Origin: Mesorhizobium sp. M3A.F.Ca.ET.080.04.2.1
Lineage (GTDB): Bacteria > Pseudomonadota > Alphaproteobacteria > Rhizobiales > Rhizobiaceae
Assembly: GCF_003952525.1 (NCBI RefSeq)
Contig: NZ_CP034451.1
Span: 124,001-188,000, forward strand
Direction: 5' to 3'
Length of the DNA: 64,000 bases
Positions 18,996 to 26,951 of this stretch are shown here, in pieces. Both the position numbers and the translations under genes were made by a program. A model generated the notes under the pieces. The model was not told where the DNA came from and ran no database searches. It worked only from the letters and a program-made list of their open reading frames with translations. Every line of letters begins with the position of its first letter. The first letter of the stretch is position 1.

Positions 18996-20405
18996 TCAGG
19001 CAAGGTGAAGGCGGGCCGCAAGGCCTCGCACTGACTGACGGGCGCGAGCTATCACGGCGGGCCTGTCGGCCTTCAGCACCTCGCCACGCTTTAGAACGCA
19101 CTTGCCGTCAACGAACACGGAGTCGATGGTGCCAGCGTCGGCGATGACCGCGAATTCCAGCGCCGGATCAAACCCCAGGTTTTCGGATACATCCGGCCTA
19201 CGGACTACGAAATCGGCGCGCTTGCCGACCTCGAGACTACCAAGTTCCGAAGCCGCGCCCACCGTGGCAGCTGATCCGATTGTGCGCATGCGCAGGATTT
19301 CGTGCCCAGACGCGGCCAGCCCCGTTGCCGCCGCCGTCACGGCGGCCAATGTACCGAGCCCGCCAAAATGCACAGCGCGAGGAATGTCACTTGCGATCCC
19401 AACCTTTACGCCGGCCCGATGCAGCTCCACCATCCGGCCTTCGGCGCCGCCCCGGCCAAGCATCTGCAACTGCCCGTAGGGGCACCATACTATGCCGACA
19501 TCCCGTGCCTTGAGGATCTGGACGTCCCCCGGATGAACAGCATTCATGTGGACAAAGGTGACATGGCTATCGAGGAGACCTTCACCGCTCATATGCTCCA
19601 TCATACTGGCCCCGAGCGCGTATTCACGTTGACGGTAAAGCAGAGGCGCGTAGCCCAGATGCTCCTGCAATTGCACGCCATGCTCACGGGCCAGATCGAA
19701 GGCGGTGCGAAAAAGCGCTTGCGAGTCCGTGCCTTCGCCATAGAGGCCAACAAATGCTCTGACGAGACTGTTCCGGTCCTTGTTGCGGAATAATTGTGAT
19801 CCCAAACGGCGGAAGGCTTCGTCCCGATTTTTTGGCCAAAGGGCAAGAAACGACTCGCTGACAAGTTCCGGAAAGTGTTTCTGGAGTTCCGTGCCGGCGT
19901 CGGCGACATACGGATCGGTCAGCCATATGCGAATGCCGAATTCATCCGCGACCGGGGCGACCGCGTCCGGACAAAATATGGTGCCCGGGTCGACGAAGCC
20001 AGTGTAACCGCTTCTTAAATAGTCGACAGCCGCTAGGGCCGCGCTCGCGTGCTCATCATCGGGTGTAAGCGCGCTTTTCCAGTCGCCCATCGTGACACTT
20101 GTTCCGTCCATGCAGGAAAGGACGCTGCGCGAGGTGTACTGGGAAATATGGACATGGGCGTCGATGAAGCCGGGATGGAGGATTCCTCCGCCAGCGTCGA
20201 TGACCTCGCGGAAATCATGGTGAGAAAGGATATCCCGACTGTATCCGACTGCAACAATCAGCCCATCGTGGACCGCCACGGCGCCGTTCGCGATCACCTG
20301 GTCTTTCGCATCGACCGTCAGAAGCACCGCATTGTGAACGACAAGGTCATACACTTGCCTCTCATTCTTCGAGGGACCCATCGTCTTCGCGGTCAAGGCT
20401 TCCAT
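18996..20405 (-). CDS. Amidohydrolase, deaminase/chlorohydrolase-like (paralog 2)
   Basis: 469 residues, strongly similar along its whole length to the protein at 17523-18989 (shared blocks GFIDAHVH, SQYT.RSVL, GTSVTMG.W, SGYTGFVDPGT, IRIWLTDPYVAD). The metal-site pattern is the same: HVHISQY, QEHLGY, FVHMN and ASDIPR. The start ATG 20405 has GGGAGAG 5 bases upstream. It is the last gene of the second minus-strand block. The two paralogs meet tail to tail with a 6-base gap. Retention of both suggests related but distinct substrates rather than a very recent copy, as the flanking genes differ. Confidence 0.9.
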   Translation of the reverse strand: MEALTAKTMGPSKNERQVYDLVVHNAVLLTVDAKDQVIANGAVAVHDGLIVAVGYSRDILSHHDFREVIDAGGGILHPGFIDAHVHISQYTSRSVLSCMDGTSVTMGDWKSALTPDDEHASAALAAVDYLRSGYTGFVDPGTIFCPDAVAPVADEFGIRIWLTDPYVADAGTELQKHFPELVSESFLALWPKNRDEAFRRLGSQLFRNKDRNSLVRAFVGLYGEGTDSQALFRTAFDLAREHGVQLQEHLGYAPLLYRQREYALGASMMEHMSGEGLLDSHVTFVHMNAVHPGDVQILKARDVGIVWCPYGQLQMLGRGGAEGRMVELHRAGVKVGIASDIPRAVHFGGLGTLAAVTAAATGLAASGHEILRMRTIGSAATVGAASELGSLEVGKRADFVVRRPDVSENLGFDPALEFAVIADAGTIDSVFVDGKCVLKRGEVLKADRPAVIARARQSVRGLAARLHLA

Positions 20406-20467
20406 GATTTCTCTCCCTACTTACGAGCATGGTGCGAGCTGTTGGCTCGCATTTTTTCTCGATCGCC

Positions 20468-20986
20468 TTACCGGCGCGGGCGCGCCTCGTAAAAACCCTT
20501 CACGCAATCGCCGTATGTTCTGTCTTCGACATGTGTGAACCCGATCTTTTCGGCCGCGCGAATCGCGCGTGCGTTCTCGGGCCTGATCAGCGCGACCACC
20601 CGCTCCAGGCCAAGTTCCTCGAAGGCATAGCGCAGGATCTCCCCGCCGAGTTCGGGACCGATCCCGCGGCCAGCAATATGCCCGAACAAGCAAAGGCCGT
20701 ACTCGACATCCGCCGTATCCTCGAAGCGGCGCAGGCCCGCGCGGCCCGCGAATTCGTTTCCTGCCCGCGAATTTCCTCTCAAGAACACGCCAAAAAAGCC
20801 AAATCCGTTCTGCCGCCAAGCCTGGACATACTGGTCCAGCTTTTCCTCGGTGTTCCGGCGGGACGGAGGCTCGCCTGAAAACAGGGATTGTACGACCAAC
20901 GGATCGGTGTGCAGGCGATGAACGTCTTCGAGGTCGGACTTGGCCAGCGGGCGCATAAAAAGTCGCGGCGTCTCAAGAGCAAGCAT
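20468..20986 (-). CDS. GNAT N-acetyltransferase, RimJ/RimL-like
   Basis: 172 residues of the GNAT fold. The N-terminus LETPRLFMRPLAKSDLEDV is the typical beginning of RimJ/RimL-type acetyltransferases. The acetyl-CoA site is represented by LFGHIAGRGIGPELGGE (the Q/R-x-x-G-x-G/A pattern), and the C-terminus ENARAIRAAEKIGFTHVED is the usual alpha4 region. A GAGGAAAC ribosome-binding site precedes ATG 20986. By position in the block it could acylate a primary amine of the small molecule made here, for protection or export. Confidence 0.9.
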   Translation of the reverse strand: MLALETPRLFMRPLAKSDLEDVHRLHTDPLVVQSLFSGEPPSRRNTEEKLDQYVQAWRQNGFGFFGVFLRGNSRAGNEFAGRAGLRRFEDTADVEYGLCLFGHIAGRGIGPELGGEILRYAFEELGLERVVALIRPENARAIRAAEKIGFTHVEDRTYGDCVKGFYEARPRR

Positions 20987-21007
20987 GATTGTTTCCTCAA
21001 AAGCGTG

Positions 21008-21925
21008 TCATAATTTTCGGGAGATGAGCCCTCGAGCGAAAAAGACGCTGGCGATTATCGGCATCATGAGCATCATTTGGATTGGAGTTGGCCTCTCGCC
21101 GAGAAACCCGGCGCCGAAGGCGATACTCAAAGCAGGGACCAGGTAATGGTGCGTGCTGGCAAAGGCCGGCCCACTCAACCTGATCAAGCGATAGTAGGCG
21201 ACGTACATCACTGCTGTGGACACGACGCCGAGTAGCAGCAGAGCAACAAGAGCCTGCGCTGTCGGGGTGATCGCCCAAGGGCGTTCGAAGGCAAGGCTCA
21301 GCGGCAGTAACATTGGAATTGCGCAGATCATGACCGCCGTTCCAGTCACGAGTGCATTCTTGTCCTGTAGTCGGGCCACCGCGCGACCGGACAGCGCATA
21401 GCTTGCAGCTGCTCCCAAAAGGGCCGCAAGCGGTGCGGCACTTCTGCTTGAATGCAGCGTCGATATTCCGGACGGGCTCAGGAACCCGGCCAGGCTGATA
21501 AAGCCCACCAACAGACCGAAGATGATTGCTCGCGATGGCTTCTCACGAAGGGCAAGACAGGCGAGAAGCACCGCGAAGAGAGGCGTCGTAGCGACCAGGA
21601 TCGCCATCTCGCTCACCGGCACGGTCATGGAGGCCCACGCGATCAGATAGAGAGGCAGAGCGTGGCCGAACAATGCGATCTGCGCGTATCTGGCCCAGGC
21701 ATCGAAGCTTGCGGGAAGGGATTCTGCATGGCCAAACCTCAACCACACAAGCAGCACGGTTGCAGCGATCAGCAGCCTCGCCGTCGCAAGGGTTGCCGGC
21801 GGCACATCAAGAACCGCAATCTTGATGAGAATATAAGAGCCCGCCCACCAAACTGAGACGGCGGCGAGCAGCAGGTAGGCGAGGAGCGATCGCCGATCGT
21901 TAGCAACTGCAAAGGCGCCCTTCAT
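21008..21925 (-). CDS. EamA/DMT-family transporter, likely exporter
   Basis: About 305 residues with ten hydrophobic segments in two EamA repeats (residues ~12-145 and ~155-290). The first repeat includes WWAGSYILIKIAV and ATARLLIAATVLL; the second has the matching LSGPAFASTHHYLVPALSIAFG, shown in short: SGPAFASTHHYLVPALS. The family (RhaT/YdcZ/RarD relatives) mostly exports amino acids and metabolites. ATG 21925 fits an AGGAGG 9 bases upstream; ATG 21934 lies directly on that site and is less likely. It follows the aminotransferase gene by 18 bases. Confidence 0.9.
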   Translation of the reverse strand: MKGAFAVANDRRSLLAYLLLAAVSVWWAGSYILIKIAVLDVPPATLATARLLIAATVLLVWLRFGHAESLPASFDAWARYAQIALFGHALPLYLIAWASMTVPVSEMAILVATTPLFAVLLACLALREKPSRAIIFGLLVGFISLAGFLSPSGISTLHSSRSAAPLAALLGAAASYALSGRAVARLQDKNALVTGTAVMICAIPMLLPLSLAFERPWAITPTAQALVALLLLGVVSTAVMYVAYYRLIRLSGPAFASTHHYLVPALSIAFGAGFLGERPTPIQMMLMMPIIASVFFARGLISRKL

Positions 21926-21943
21926 GACTGTCATCCTCCTGCC

Positions 21944-23275
21944 TCACCCGACAGCGGCGGACGGTGTCGTGGCGGCCAGCTTTGCCAATGCTCGCCCGAA
22001 CCGGACGGCGAGCGTGGCGATCTCGGCCGTTGCCATTGGGGTTGAAAGGGCCCCCAGGCCAATGCGCGATAGGAGAATGCCTTCGTTGCGGCAGAGCGAA
22101 ATCAACCGCGAAAGGCGCTGTCTTTGGTGCCACGCATGATAGGCGCTCGCGTAGTCCTTTACTTCTCCGTCGCCAACGAACACGCAAAAAAGGGAGCCGG
22201 CGCCGGTGACATGCCCTCCTATATCTGAGGCAGCCAGTGTTGCGCCAAGTTCCGAACGAGCTTGCGCTCCAAGGGCGTTGAGCCGCTCGATCTCCACTTC
22301 GGTCAGGGCGCGCATGGCGGCAGCCCCTGCAACCATGCTTAGTGGATTGGCGGTGAAGGTCCCTGCCTGGGAGACGGGCGGTTTGCCGCGGCTTGGATCA
22401 AAGACGCGCATGGTTTCGGCTCGACCGGCAACAGCCCCGATTGGCAGTCCGCCGCCGACGATCTTGCCGAAGGTGCACAGGTCCGGTTCGACCCGGTAGG
22501 TGGCAATCGCGCCGCGATAGCTCAGCCGGAAGCTCAGAACTTCATCCGAGATCAGCAGAATTCCATGGCGGGCCGTGAACTCGCGCAGGAAATGCAGGTA
22601 CGTGTGATCGACGGGTACCAGCCCCGCGCGCGATGGAAGGGGGTCGATGACAATGCAGGCCAGCGTCTGCTTGTGCCGCTCCAGCACCCGCTCAGTCGCA
22701 TCGACGTTGTTGAAAGGAATGACGACCACCTCGGCCAGGACTGAGGCCGGGGTTCCGTGGTTATACGCCTGGGCCTCTGCGGTCCCCGTTTGCCAGTCGG
22801 CCGGAACAGGATCGAAACTTGCTTCCACATAGTCGTAGTTGCCGTGATAGGCGCCCTCACATTTTGCTATTTGCGGGCGCCCGGTGAGGGCACGTGCGGC
22901 CTTGATGGCCATCATCACCGCTTCAGATCCTGTATTTGTGAAGCGCACCTGCTCGAAGAAGGGCACCCTTTCGCAAAGAATCTCAGCGAGATCGATCTCA
23001 CTCTCGGTGGGATTGGCAAAACTCAGTCCCCGGCCGATTTGTGTGATCAGCGCCGAGTTCACGTCCGGGTGGTCATAGCCATGGATCAGGGCCGTGAAAT
23101 TGTTCTGGAAATCCAGATAGGCGTTGTCGTCGACATCTATCACATAGGCTCCCTTTCCGGATTTCTGATAAAGCGGAAAGGGCGCCTCGTAGACGCTGCT
23201 GCGGGTGTTGCCTCCAGGCATGACCTTTTTCGCACGCTCATGAGCCAGGCGAGAGGTCCTCATTTGCTCGGTCAT
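21944..23275 (-). CDS. Class III PLP aminotransferase, GSA mutase-like (paralog 2)
   Basis: About 443 residues. Same family and layout as the protein at 13638-15008: GNTRSSVYEAPFPLY versus GTTRITVERDPVPRY at the N-terminus, then FTALIHG, RFTNTGSEAVMMAIKAARAL, LISDEVLSFR with the PLP Asp, and the Lys in CTFGKIVGGGLPIGAVAG. The start at 23275 (MTEQMRTSRL) has GGAG about 11 bases upstream; ATG 23263 is possible. The gene sits between the alpha-oxoamine synthase and the exporter, so it may aminate, or move the amino group of, the synthase product. Confidence 0.9.
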   Translation of the reverse strand: MTEQMRTSRLAHERAKKVMPGGNTRSSVYEAPFPLYQKSGKGAYVIDVDDNAYLDFQNNFTALIHGYDHPDVNSALITQIGRGLSFANPTESEIDLAEILCERVPFFEQVRFTNTGSEAVMMAIKAARALTGRPQIAKCEGAYHGNYDYVEASFDPVPADWQTGTAEAQAYNHGTPASVLAEVVVIPFNNVDATERVLERHKQTLACIVIDPLPSRAGLVPVDHTYLHFLREFTARHGILLISDEVLSFRLSYRGAIATYRVEPDLCTFGKIVGGGLPIGAVAGRAETMRVFDPSRGKPPVSQAGTFTANPLSMVAGAAAMRALTEVEIERLNALGAQARSELGATLAASDIGGHVTGAGSLFCVFVGDGEVKDYASAYHAWHQRQRLSRLISLCRNEGILLSRIGLGALSTPMATAEIATLAVRFGRALAKLAATTPSAAVG

Positions 23276-23393
23276 GGTCCGAAACTCCGATAAGACGCCT
23301 TGTCCGGATGCGACTTGATTGGGTGGAAAGCTCGGCCCTACAAGCCTCGACGAAGCCGCTTGATGCCGCGTCGGAAGCGAAGTCATTCGGGGC

Positions 23394-24653
23394 TCAGGCC
23401 GCCGTTAGTGCTTCTTGCTCATAGCAAGCAATCTTGGCGCAGAGCTGCTCCAGGTCCGAAAGCTCGTGACTTGCCGTCAGGCAGATGCGTATGCCCGACC
23501 GACCCTGAGCAACCGTCGGAAAGAACGTCACGGATGTGTAAAAGCCTTCGTCGAGCAGGCGCTCCGCGAACTTGATGGCCGCGAATTCGTCACCGACCTT
23601 GATCATGCGGATCGGCAGCAGGGCGCCGCGCTGGTCTGTCTCGATGTGCTTGTCGAAAAAGGCAATCCGCTCGGCCAAGCGTTCCTGGCGAAGCTTAAGC
23701 TCGGCCGTTTGGTGAATCTTCGCCGAGGCGAGGGCGGCGCCAACGGCGGCGACATTGGGTGAAGCGGAGAATGCATGAGGAAGGGAGTAGCAGCGAAACA
23801 GCGCCTCCTGATGCACCGTTCCCAGCATGAGCATGCCGCCCGAAGCGCCGAAGCCCTTGCCGAGCGAAGCCGCGACGATCGTGCGCTCGCCAAGTTCGGG
23901 GGGCAATTGCGAGCGCACAAAACCTTCGCCGTTGTTACCAAAGAGCGAAATTCCGTGCGCATCGTCGATATAGAGAAAAAGACCATACTTTTCCTGCAAC
24001 CTCAGAAGTTCTTTGATCGGCGCAAAGCCGCCCATCGAATAGACGCCATCGCATACATAGGCGACGACCGGATGCTTCCGGCAAATCTGCTCCAAGGCAT
24101 CGAGGTCGCTGTGAGGAATAGTCTCGACCTGCGTTTCTTGCGCAACGACTGGTTTGTGAAAAGCCAGAGAGGCATGGGCCAGACGGTCGAAAACCATCAC
24201 TGGTTTCTGCCCCTCCGTCAGATGTCCAGAGGCAATGATCGGCAGTGCCCCCATGTTGGCGACCATAACCGTTGAATAGGCAATGACGCGTGCGCCAAAG
24301 AGTTGGGAAAGGGTGCCCTCCAGATCGCCTATGAGCCCAAAATTCAACCGAGTGCGCGCACAGGACCAGTGAAGCGAGCCATATTCTTCGACTGCCGTGA
24401 TGGCGCCGGCAACGATAGCCGGATGATTGTCGAGGCCAAGGTAGGAACAGCGCACATAGTCTGTGATAGTATTCCCTCGGCGGTCTCCTGCCGTGAGTGA
24501 GACGGCCCTTCCCAGTCCGGAGTGCCCGTAAACGGCCATCAGCCCGCGGCGGTGAGCCTCCTCGAAAAACGTTCGAGTCCGGTCGATGACCGAGGCAGTG
24601 TTGCGGAAGCGAGCAGCGCGGCCAGCGCTTGCTGGAGATTCTGCTGCTGACAT
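23394..24653 (-). CDS. Alpha-oxoamine synthase-family PLP enzyme
   Basis: 419 residues from ATG 24653 behind AAGGAGG. Fold-type I PLP enzymes of this family (KBL, BioF, ALA synthase, serine palmitoyltransferase, CqsA) condense an amino acid with an acyl thioester to give an alpha-amino ketone. Visible: SCARTRLNFGLIGDLE (substrate loop), FLYIDDAHGISLFG with the PLP Asp, and the Schiff-base Lys in AASLGKGFGASGGM. The N-terminal ~40 residues are extra compared with BioF. It is first in the minus-strand block and has no linked biotin or heme genes. The product is not predictable, but this is the most clearly biosynthetic enzyme of the island. Confidence 0.88.
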   Translation of the reverse strand: MSAAESPASAGRAARFRNTASVIDRTRTFFEEAHRRGLMAVYGHSGLGRAVSLTAGDRRGNTITDYVRCSYLGLDNHPAIVAGAITAVEEYGSLHWSCARTRLNFGLIGDLEGTLSQLFGARVIAYSTVMVANMGALPIIASGHLTEGQKPVMVFDRLAHASLAFHKPVVAQETQVETIPHSDLDALEQICRKHPVVAYVCDGVYSMGGFAPIKELLRLQEKYGLFLYIDDAHGISLFGNNGEGFVRSQLPPELGERTIVAASLGKGFGASGGMLMLGTVHQEALFRCYSLPHAFSASPNVAAVGAALASAKIHQTAELKLRQERLAERIAFFDKHIETDQRGALLPIRMIKVGDEFAAIKFAERLLDEGFYTSVTFFPTVAQGRSGIRICLTASHELSDLEQLCAKIACYEQEALTAA

Positions 24654-24781
24654 CTGAACCTCCTTTCGCGAATAAAGGATCGAGCAGATGTGGCACATAA
24701 GCCCATCCTTCTTTCGCGGGTAAGCATCTTCCAAAAGAGAGGATGGATATAAAGAAGAATATTGTGCTTGCGCGTGAATTG

Positions 24782-24813
24782 TTGTTAATTTCTTTTGACA
24801 AGCAAATTAACAA
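24782..24813 (-). promoter_or_regulatory. Inverted repeat upstream of the alpha-oxoamine synthase gene
   Basis: Perfect 10-base arms TTGTTAATTT and AAATTAACAA are separated by 12 bases. The element lies about 130 bases upstream of the synthase start, in an AT-rich pocket of the 313-base gap between that gene and the response-regulator gene. It could be an operator or part of the promoter. It is not the same as the GntR motif. I see no other gene in 24654-24966. Confidence 0.5.
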
Positions 24814-24966
24814 TCAAGTCAAACATTCACAGTGTTGTAACAAGATGGGGCGGAACTCGCATCCGGATCCGGCTGACCCACGCCGGCGAGGGACAATCAG
24901 CTTTGTGTTAAGTTCACGGCATGCCGCAAGTGGTGGAGATGTTGGTGCAGGCAACAGTTCTGCCGA

Positions 24967-25668
24967 TCAGGAATTGTCCGTATCATCAAGCATGTAGCCA
25001 GCGGATCGGACCGTTCGGATCGAGACTCCCGTTCGGAGCTTGTACAGCGACTTGCGTAGCCGACTGACATGTACGTCCACCGTGCGGGCGTCGACATGGA
25101 TGTTTTTTGGCCAAGCGATCGCAATTAGGTCCTGGCGGCTGAAAACCTGGCGCGGATTTTCGAGCAGGTGCCGTAGCATGCGGAATTCAATCGCCCCTAG
25201 TTGGAATTCCCTATCGCCACTTCGCGCGCGCAAACTGTCGGGCCGCAGTTCTATGTTGCCGAAGCCAAGAACGTGGTGGCCGTGAATATTGCTGCGCGCG
25301 CCTGTCGTTCGCTTCGACCGCAAGGAAGCTAACAGCTTCGCTGGTACCAGAGGCCGGACGAGGCTGTCGTCAACACCTGCCTTCAAAAGTTCGATATGCT
25401 GGTCTTCCGCGCCTGGTGCAATCAGCGCGACAAGCAGGGCAGCTCGAGTCGTCGGCTCCTGCTTCAGCTGGGCACACAGCGTGGCGATCGGGAGGCCGCC
25501 GGGACGACAGTCCAGGATGACTACGGCGGGAGACATTTCCCTCGCCCGTTCCACCGCATGCTCGACGTTGCCCGCGAGCAGGGCCTTGTATCCTTCCAAG
25601 CCAAGAATGTATTCGAGGATGATGTAGAGTTCTGCGTCTTGCGAGCAGATAATTGCCACTGGCTCCAT
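24967..25668 (-). CDS. OmpR/PhoB-type response regulator, orphan and partly degenerate
   Basis: About 233 residues from ATG 25668. The receiver domain (residues ~3-118) keeps the phosphoacceptor Asp in AVVILDCRPGG, but the conserved Lys of the usual xxKP motif reads Arg (DSLVRPLVP). The C-terminal winged helix (~135-230) is intact: LGAIEFRMLRHLLENPRQVFS (short: FRMLRHLLENPRQVFSRQDL) and VDVHVSRLRKSLYK. No histidine kinase is adjacent. Loss of the Lys suggests altered or no phosphorylation-dependent switching. The frame extends to 25788 upstream but without a convincing start. The DNA-binding half looks functional. Confidence 0.85.
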   Translation of the reverse strand: MEPVAIICSQDAELYIILEYILGLEGYKALLAGNVEHAVERAREMSPAVVILDCRPGGLPIATLCAQLKQEPTTRAALLVALIAPGAEDQHIELLKAGVDDSLVRPLVPAKLLASLRSKRTTGARSNIHGHHVLGFGNIELRPDSLRARSGDREFQLGAIEFRMLRHLLENPRQVFSRQDLIAIAWPKNIHVDARTVDVHVSRLRKSLYKLRTGVSIRTVRSAGYMLDDTDNS

Positions 25669-26001
25669 CGGCAGCTCTGCTCCCGGTCGAAGGCGAGCCG
25701 ATATACGAGATCGCGCGCGGTCGTTCTCCTCTCGCCGCAATGCCAGCAACCCGCTGGATTCCGACCTCGAAGGTGACACAATCAACACTGACCGCTACTG
25801 CAATCGATCCTAGCGGGGTAGGTAGTAGAATTACCACCTTGCCAAGAGGCGCTCACCGCGCACCTTGGCCGCAAGACCAGGGACGGCACGAATACGTCCG
25901 GGCAGATGCCCGAGACTGTGGCTCACTTCTGTGGGAGATCAACGTCCGGTCTAATGGCTTCGTCAGCCCCGCGCCGGACGCAACCCGCGGGAGATTTTGG
26001 C
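25669..26001. other. Gap without a recognisable gene
   Basis: Between the divergent response-regulator gene and the small reading frame at 26002. Reading frames here are short and overlap on both strands, and none shows a domain I recognise. It presumably holds the two divergent promoters. Confidence 0.5.
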
Positions 26002-26277
26002 GTGGAACAATATGATAGCGAAGACATACTGGCTGGCGGAAATCGCTTAACACTATGGCATTTTGCAAATCCTTCGGAGGCGGCTGACGCCGCAATCGCC
26101 CTTTACGGTTCAGGGGCTTCGCTCGCAGCTGCGTCCGCGGCGTTCGCTGCCCGCTACGCGGGCCGCGAGGATGATTTTCGGTTTTGGTTCACTGTCTTTT
26201 CGCGACTGAGGCGCAGTGATGGAAAAGAACCGCCCGCAGGGAAAACCTTGTCGGACGAACAGAAACCGCCCGGATGA
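26002..26277 (+). CDS. Small hypothetical protein
   Basis: 91 residues from GTG 26002, with GGGAG 8 bases upstream. A longer frame begins at ATG 25906 but its extra residues look non-coding. The protein has an Ala-rich helical middle (SLAAASAAFAARYAGRE) and a polar C-terminus; there is no signal peptide or membrane segment. I do not recognise a domain. It precedes the quorum-sensing genes on the same strand, 171 bases before the truncated luxR-like gene, so a regulatory role is possible but unsupported. Confidence 0.5.
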   Translation: MEQYDSEDILAGGNRLTLWHFANPSEAADAAIALYGSGASLAAASAAFAARYAGREDDFRFWFTVFSRLRRSDGKEPPAGKTLSDEQKPPG

Positions 26278-26305
26278 TAGCACATTGGAAGGTCAAGCGA
26301 GAGCG

Positions 26306-26327
26306 CTGCCAGCTGAATTTGCGGCAG
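26306..26327. promoter_or_regulatory. Weak lux-box-like dyad
   Basis: A 22-base dyad with arms CTGCC and GGCAG, about 120 bases upstream of the truncated luxR-like gene and on the promoter side of luxI. LuxR-family boxes often have CTG-type ends with dyad symmetry of 18-20 bp. The arms here are only 5 bases, so this could be chance. Confidence 0.3.
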
Positions 26328-26448
26328 TGCTAATATCTGAGCCTTGGCTTGTTTTGTCGCTTCCGATGATTGAAAACAGTTTCAATAGCCTCAATGCATC
26401 ACTAAACTCTGACCGTGTCCGTGGCATTCACGCGAAAGGAAGCGCCGG

Positions 26449-26862
26449 ATGAATACCATGCACATACTTCAGGACGCCTTACAGTTGGCTAATGCCCCGA
26501 CCGTCGGGGCGCTCATCGGACTCTATCGCGCCGCTATCCGCCAGTTCGGGTTTAGCCACTTCATCGTGACGGGATTGCCAAGCCACGGCCAGCGCTTCGA
26601 AAATCTGGTTCTTGAACGGCTCTGGCCCGAAGACTGGATGTCCCACTATCTATCGCGCGACTACATCAAGCGCGATCCGGTTGCGATGGCCTCCCTTGTC
26701 CTTAGGACACCTTTCACCTGGAAAGAGGCCAGTATGCGCGCCAGCGAGTTGGGATCCGTTGGCGATCGCATCATGAGGGAAGGGGCTATGCGGAAGACTG
26801 GCTCCGTCACGCGCACGCAGGCCGTCGCAAAAGCTTTGAGCTCGATGGAGATCGCCGGCTGA
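26449..26862 (+). pseudogene. Truncated LuxR-like autoinducer-binding fragment without a DNA-binding domain
   Basis: 137 residues. The first ~115 match the N-terminal autoinducer-binding domain of LuxR/TraR regulators: FGFSHFIVTGLPSHG, then WPEDWMSHYLSRDYIKRDPV (W, Y, D-P positions of the ligand pocket) and TPFTWKEA. After RIMREGAM the family pattern is lost; the expected second half of the domain and the HTH are missing. Only 89 bases separate it from luxI, too few for an HTH in any frame. It may be a deletion remnant, or a short antagonist-like protein such as the truncated TraR homologue TrlR. Start ATG 26449. Confidence 0.7.
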
Positions 26863-26951
26863 AGGAAGCCGGGCGTCAATGGCTAAAGATGGCAATAGCC
26901 GGCGCGAGCTCCTCCTAAGAATGTCGCTCCAAAGAGGAGTGGCCGCATTTC

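Noticed and set aside
24654-24966. Sigma-54/NifA promoter before the alpha-oxoamine synthase gene
   Set aside because: I looked for GG-N10-GC with a TGT-N10-ACA site on the minus strand, as expected for a bacteroid-expressed gene, and found no convincing match.
26216-26452. 78-residue frame between the small hypothetical and the luxR-like fragment
   Set aside because: Overlaps the end of the better-supported frame and has no ribosome-binding site or family pattern.
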